Positions 29,706-33,097 of a DNA stretch of 33,097 nt are shown here, in pieces. Every line of letters begins with the position of its first letter. Positions within the stretch are counted from its first letter, which is position 1. The notes under the pieces were generated by a model. The model was not told the origin of the DNA, made no database searches, and worked only from the letters and a program-made list of their open reading frames with translations. This DNA is from Hofstenia miamia (Eukaryota; Xenacoelomorpha; Acoela): contig SCFE01000053.1 in NCBI GenBank assembly GCA_004352715.1, positions 839,458 through 872,554 on the forward strand, in the 5' to 3' direction. The translations under genes were made by a program, and so were the position numbers.

Positions 29706-29984
29706 TTCATATCTGTATTTATTTTATATTTTAAATGCGTTATAAATACATGTACATTTGCTGTGATTTGATAAAAAGTTCAAGTAAGGGAACCGCAAAA
29801 TCCGTTAGAATGTGAGTAAGGTCCAGTTTTGTTAAAAAAATTCCACTAGCGTTCGTATAATATATATTTTATATATATATATAAGCTTTGATGTGAAGTC
29901 CTATTTACAAATATTCCGGTAAAAAACAATAGACCATATCATAAGACTAATTCCAGAGAATGAAATATCAATCATAACACCTTA

Positions 29985-30975
29985 AGAAAATTTTTGAATA
30001 TTGCTGGTTTAAATGTAAAAAATTATATTTAATGAAACTATTTACGAGCAGATAGATGGAATGGCAATGGGATCATCACTAGGTTCAACTATGGGATCCT
30101 TTGCGATGTATATCATCGAAAAGAACATAGATGGCTTAAAAATCATAAAGCCCATTGCATATCATACATATGTTGATTACATTTTTACTATATCCGAAAA
30201 CTTTATGAACTTTATGAATAATTGGTTAAAAGAGTTACAATTTACAATTGAATAACCTGTGAACAATAAATTAAATTTTCTGGATGTTGCAATAACGTAC
30301 AATAACCACCCCTACGAAACTAAAATGTACCGAAAACCAACAAATACCAATCTTTACATTCCATTTCATTCATATTGTGATCCAAAGTATAAAATTAATA
30401 GCATCAAATGCTTACTTAATCGTATAATCAAAATTTCTTCAAATTACCAGAATTTAATTGAATCAATCTCTGAATTACATGAAATTTTGGAAAACAATGG
30501 CTATCCACATCGATTAAAAGGAATGTTGATCAGTATATAACAAAGATAAAGAACCAATAATTGGAAGTTGCCATATATTGAAGCATGAAGAGCAGCAACA
30601 ACTGCTAAATTTAAGAATAAAGAAAATTAAGGCGAAATTAAGATACACAAGAATAGGACCAATATTAGAAACGAAGGAGACCTTTAATATATTTCGCAAC
30701 AAAGATCCGATTCAAGAGATGCTTGTATCACCAATTGTATACAAATTCACAGGTGAAGAATGTTACCATTCTTACATCGGTAAAACAAAGCGACATCTTC
30801 AAACTCGGGTTAATGAACACCTATCAGGGCACTTAAATTCCGAAATTTATACCCACTAAGGAGCAAATATCAATAAGATCATTACGAAAATAACTAATAC
30901 TAAGATTTCTGAAGCCCAAATTATTAAGAACTCGAATAAACAAAGCACGACCAACATATTGAATATCTTTTAGTG
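29985..30975 (+). pseudogene. Penelope-like element: RT core plus GIY-YIG endonuclease, broken
   Basis: The reading FNETIYEQIDGMAMGSSLGS is the RT motif 'Y.Q..G.AMGSPLSP'; next come IAYHTYVDYIFTI (the YVDD catalytic box, here YVDY), a stop at 30256-30258, NKLNFLDVAITYNNHPYET, KMYRKPTNTNLYIPFHS and ENNGYPHRLKG. After a stop and frame change near 30540 follow LRYTRIGPILETKETF, VYKFTGEECYHSYIGKTKRH, LQTRVNEHLSGHL and EAQIIKN. The last part is the GIY-YIG nuclease (VY...YIG...R) fused C-terminally to RT in Penelope-like elements. The N-terminal half of RT is missing, and the mutated box, stop and frameshift show it is dead. It carries no sign of an intact 5' end. Confidence 0.85.
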
Positions 30976-31090
30976 TATGCATATTTAACAAAATTCAATG
31001 TAGTGAATTGTAAATTATATTACCACAAAATTTGTATTGACGATGATTTTAAATCGAAATCGGTCACATAGCGTAAATCTGAGCACAACA

Positions 31091-31122
<32 letters not shown>
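31091..31122. repeat. (TA)n microsatellite left of the gap
   Basis: About 16 TA units, followed by TTCACGCTTTTTGCTAT and the N run. Confidence 0.9.
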
Positions 31123-31124
<2 letters not shown>

Positions 31125-31139
31125 CACGCTTTTTGCTAT

Positions 31140-31412
31140 NNNNNNNNNNNNNNNNNNNNNNNNNNNNNNNNNNNNNNNNNNNNNNNNNNNNNNNNNNNNN
31201 NNNNNNNNNNNNNNNNNNNNNNNNNNNNNNNNNNNNNNNNNNNNNNNNNNNNNNNNNNNNNNNNNNNNNNNNNNNNNNNNNNNNNNNNNNNNNNNNNNNN
31301 NNNNNNNNNNNNNNNNNNNNNNNNNNNNNNNNNNNNNNNNNNNNNNNNNNNNNNNNNNNNNNNNNNNNNNNNNNNNNNNNNNNNNNNNNNNNNNNNNNNN
31401 NNNNNNNNNNNN
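31140..31412. other. Assembly gap, 273 N
   Basis: Sits between two (TA)n runs (31091-31122 and 31413-31441), a common cause of failed assembly. Its non-round size suggests a span estimate. Confidence 0.95.
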
Positions 31413-31441
<29 letters not shown>

Positions 31442-31444
<3 letters not shown>

Positions 31445-31907
31445 AAAGAAAATTCCATCAACTTGTTAATGTTACCATTAAAAATTATGATAGTAATCGT
31501 TTTACTGTTCTCAATATAATAATTTATTAAATAACAAATGTGTAATCCCAAAGTGCAGTTGCACGATCGGCTATAAATATAGTTGTGATAGTTGTAAGGC
31601 ATTTAATAAATTCATTCACAATCCAATATAAAAATCACGAAAAAGACAGAAGCTCACAAGACACTTAAATTATTGTGACTGGAGACCACATGAAATACTT
31701 TGCAAATGACTAACAGAAATGGGCATCGAAAGTATTAAAAGTGAATGTCCAAGAATCATTTCTATTATTTAGATTTTACAATAATATAATAAGCATTTTG
31801 AATAAGCATTGTTACCTGGTACAATGTTAGATATGATTCTGGGTTTTAAAGATGATAGAAAATTTAAGCAAAATTATCGCCCGTAAAAATGTAAGAAAAA
31901 TCGTTTA
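31442..31907. other. Spacer between (TA)n and the MEPCE-like gene
   Basis: No recognisable gene or element. The (TA)n run ends at 31441. The region is downstream of the minus-strand gene and would hold its 3' UTR; TTTATT at 31904-31909 gives an AATAAA overlapping the stop codon. Confidence 0.5.
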
Positions 31908-32618
31908 TTATAAAGTTTTTTTAATGTAAACAACAATTGGTCGCTGATCAAATCCAGGTCCATCGATATTTGGACATTTCAAAGTTTGACGTCTATCATA
32001 TTGAATAGTTTTCATCAAATAGTTATCAAATAAATCCGGTAAAAATGTAATATTTTTATAATTTTTTGAAATATTTTCTGTCAGATTCCGTTTCTTTTTG
32101 TAAGAAGTCCATGGTTGTGGTTCAAACACAAATTTCCCTCCTGGTCGCAGTTCTTGATGTATTCTCGCAAATGCCAATTTGATTCCATCATCACCAAAGT
32201 TTAAATGAATCCACTTTGAAATTGATAAAAAGAAGACAACATCATATTGACCTTCATTCAAATCATAGCATTCAGAAACATAATTAGCGCACTCGAAACT
32301 AAGTAAATTATTATTCCCGCCTTTAGAATAATATTTAATGTTTTTCTTGGCAGCGTCTATTAAGTGTTTATCAATGTCTATTCCTTTAATATAGCAAGGT
32401 TTGTATTGCAACAATGACAGCGTAAAATGTCCTACATTACACCCAATATCTAGAATTCGTTTGGACTCAATCCATTCTTTTGGTATAAGTTTTACACGTG
32501 GGTCAGCATCTTGTGTTTGGTTTCGATAGCCATAGTAACGATTATAATTTCCATATTGAAAAACTTTCTTTTGTGGAGGGACATCAGACTCCAAACGGAT
32601 AATTGGTTTTCTTTTCAT
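31908..32618 (-). CDS. MEPCE: MEPCE/Bin3-type RNA 5'-gamma-phosphate methyltransferase
   Basis: SAM-dependent enzyme of the Bin3 family, which caps the 5' gamma-phosphate of 7SK and related RNAs in the nucleus. Visible: VFQYGNYNRYYGYR at residues ~19-32 (the family's N-terminal SAM/RNA-contacting segment), SKRILDIGCNVGHFTLSLL ~53-71 (motif I), IKGIDIDKHLI ~79-89 (acidic motif), YDVVFFLSISKWIHLNFGDD ~125-144, LRPGGKFVFEPQPWTSY ~157-173 and LTENISKNYKNI ~179-190. The YYGYR and LTE-I-KNY motifs fit MEPCE better than BCDIN3D. At 236 residues it is compact: the long N-terminus and the insert of human MEPCE are absent. ATG at 32618 is the first in frame after a TAA, but ATTTAG at 32629-32634 could be an acceptor joining an upstream exon. 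Catalytic motifs are intact. Confidence 0.9.
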   Translation of the reverse strand: MKRKPIIRLESDVPPQKKVFQYGNYNRYYGYRNQTQDADPRVKLIPKEWIESKRILDIGCNVGHFTLSLLQYKPCYIKGIDIDKHLIDAAKKNIKYYSKGGNNNLLSFECANYVSECYDLNEGQYDVVFFLSISKWIHLNFGDDGIKLAFARIHQELRPGGKFVFEPQPWTSYKKKRNLTENISKNYKNITFLPDLFDNYLMKTIQYDRRQTLKCPNIDGPGFDQRPIVVYIKKTL

Positions 32619-32634
32619 ATAGTCATCTAAATAA

Positions 32635-33049
32635 TTAAAAGAGAATTGCGTATTTGTATGTATTTAACAAGGGTTACACACTATTATACACAAATGGTCG
32701 AAAAAATTATATTATACACTACCGATTTCTAATGAACTTTTACCTAGAGATTACAATTTAAGCTGGTCAAAAATTTGATTCTCTAGCCTGGTCGCTTTCT
32801 ATGAATATTTAATACGAGCAAGCCCGCTAGAACCCGTTGCATATACAATATTGATCTTTGAAGAAAACACATTTCCTCTGCTGTTGAAGACATAAATTGA
32901 AAAAGCTGAGCTACTAGTGTGTATTTTATACGAAGCAACCAATACGCTGTAAAATTTATTTTCATGAACTTTTCGATATCACAAAAGAAAAAACATTGTA
33001 TTCCACACAAATTGGATGAAACGTTCAAGTAGGATACGCATTGCGTCAT
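32635..33049. other. Upstream flank of the MEPCE-like gene
   Basis: Should contain its promoter or an upstream exon. The open minus-strand frame at 32783-33049 has no family resemblance and I do not call it. Confidence 0.4.
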
Positions 33050-33052
33050 CTC

Positions 33053-33097
<45 letters not shown>
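33050..33097. repeat. (AAT)n microsatellite at the window edge
   Basis: About 16 perfect AAT/ATA units running off the window. Confidence 0.95.

Noticed and set aside
31015-31602. Open frames across 31015-31602
   Set aside because: They run through the N gap and (TA)n, giving IYIYIY repeats only.
32783-33049. Minus-strand 88-codon frame upstream of MEPCE
   Set aside because: No ATG-initiated coding character and no family match; could at most be an untranslated upstream exon.
33050-33097. Telomeric repeat at the window edge
   Set aside because: AAT units do not match known animal telomere repeats; it is a plain microsatellite.

Overview
This window is metazoan nuclear DNA, AT-rich and repeat-laden. 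It most likely comes from an arthropod or another invertebrate, but the species cannot be named from sequence alone. The evidence is a multi-exon splicing-factor gene with GT..TTTAG introns (shortest 38 nt), a MEPCE/Bin3-type RNA cap methyltransferase, CR1-like and Penelope-like retroelements, a hAT-like MITE, and fragments of Polinton/Maverick elements (large virus-like DNA transposons).

Layout. 1-3421: the end of one Polinton (a convergent pair of unrecognised genes plus a terminal inverted repeat, TIR, ending at 1682), a CR1 scrap, a second TIR end at 2371, then the 3' part of a Polinton integrase and a capsid-type ORF. 3422-5110: no gene, two small tandem repeats. 5115-6430: dead CR1-like reverse transcriptase. 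6438-8682: two inverted Polinton TIR arms around an exactly 1000-N gap. 8683-11354: minus-strand Polinton cassette (packaging ATPase, 77-aa small protein, unknown protein, 5' part of integrase) followed by assembly-like duplicated blocks. 11356-11800: second copy of the unknown gene pair. 11810-16853: CR1-like elements, including an ORF1 with an SGNH-esterase-like domain. 16650-18800: an apparently exact duplication around a single N, carrying the last exon of SF3B2. 18346-26126: SF3B2 on the minus strand, about 694 aa. 26133-29465: no recognised gene. 29466-29705: small orphan ORF. 29985-30975: degraded Penelope-like element. 31140-31412: assembly gap inside (TA)n. 31908-32618: MEPCE/Bin3-like gene, minus strand. 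33050-33097: (AAT)n.

The most informative structure is a nested Polinton. The 5' half of an integrase (8683-9236, minus) and the 3' half (2372-2869, plus) each abut the same TIR terminus (5'-AG...CT-3') at adjoining points of the gene, with the same 6-bp TATAAG directly at the junction. That is what a Polinton inserting into another Polinton's integrase gene would leave. The two halves now sit 6 kb apart in opposite orientation, so either the nested element was copied or rearranged, or the scaffold is scrambled. Eight single-N joins flanked by duplicated sequence show that local order here must be treated with caution.

The two host genes act in RNA metabolism (U2 snRNP and an snRNA 5' cap) but look independent. 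Everything else is mobile DNA, mostly dead.
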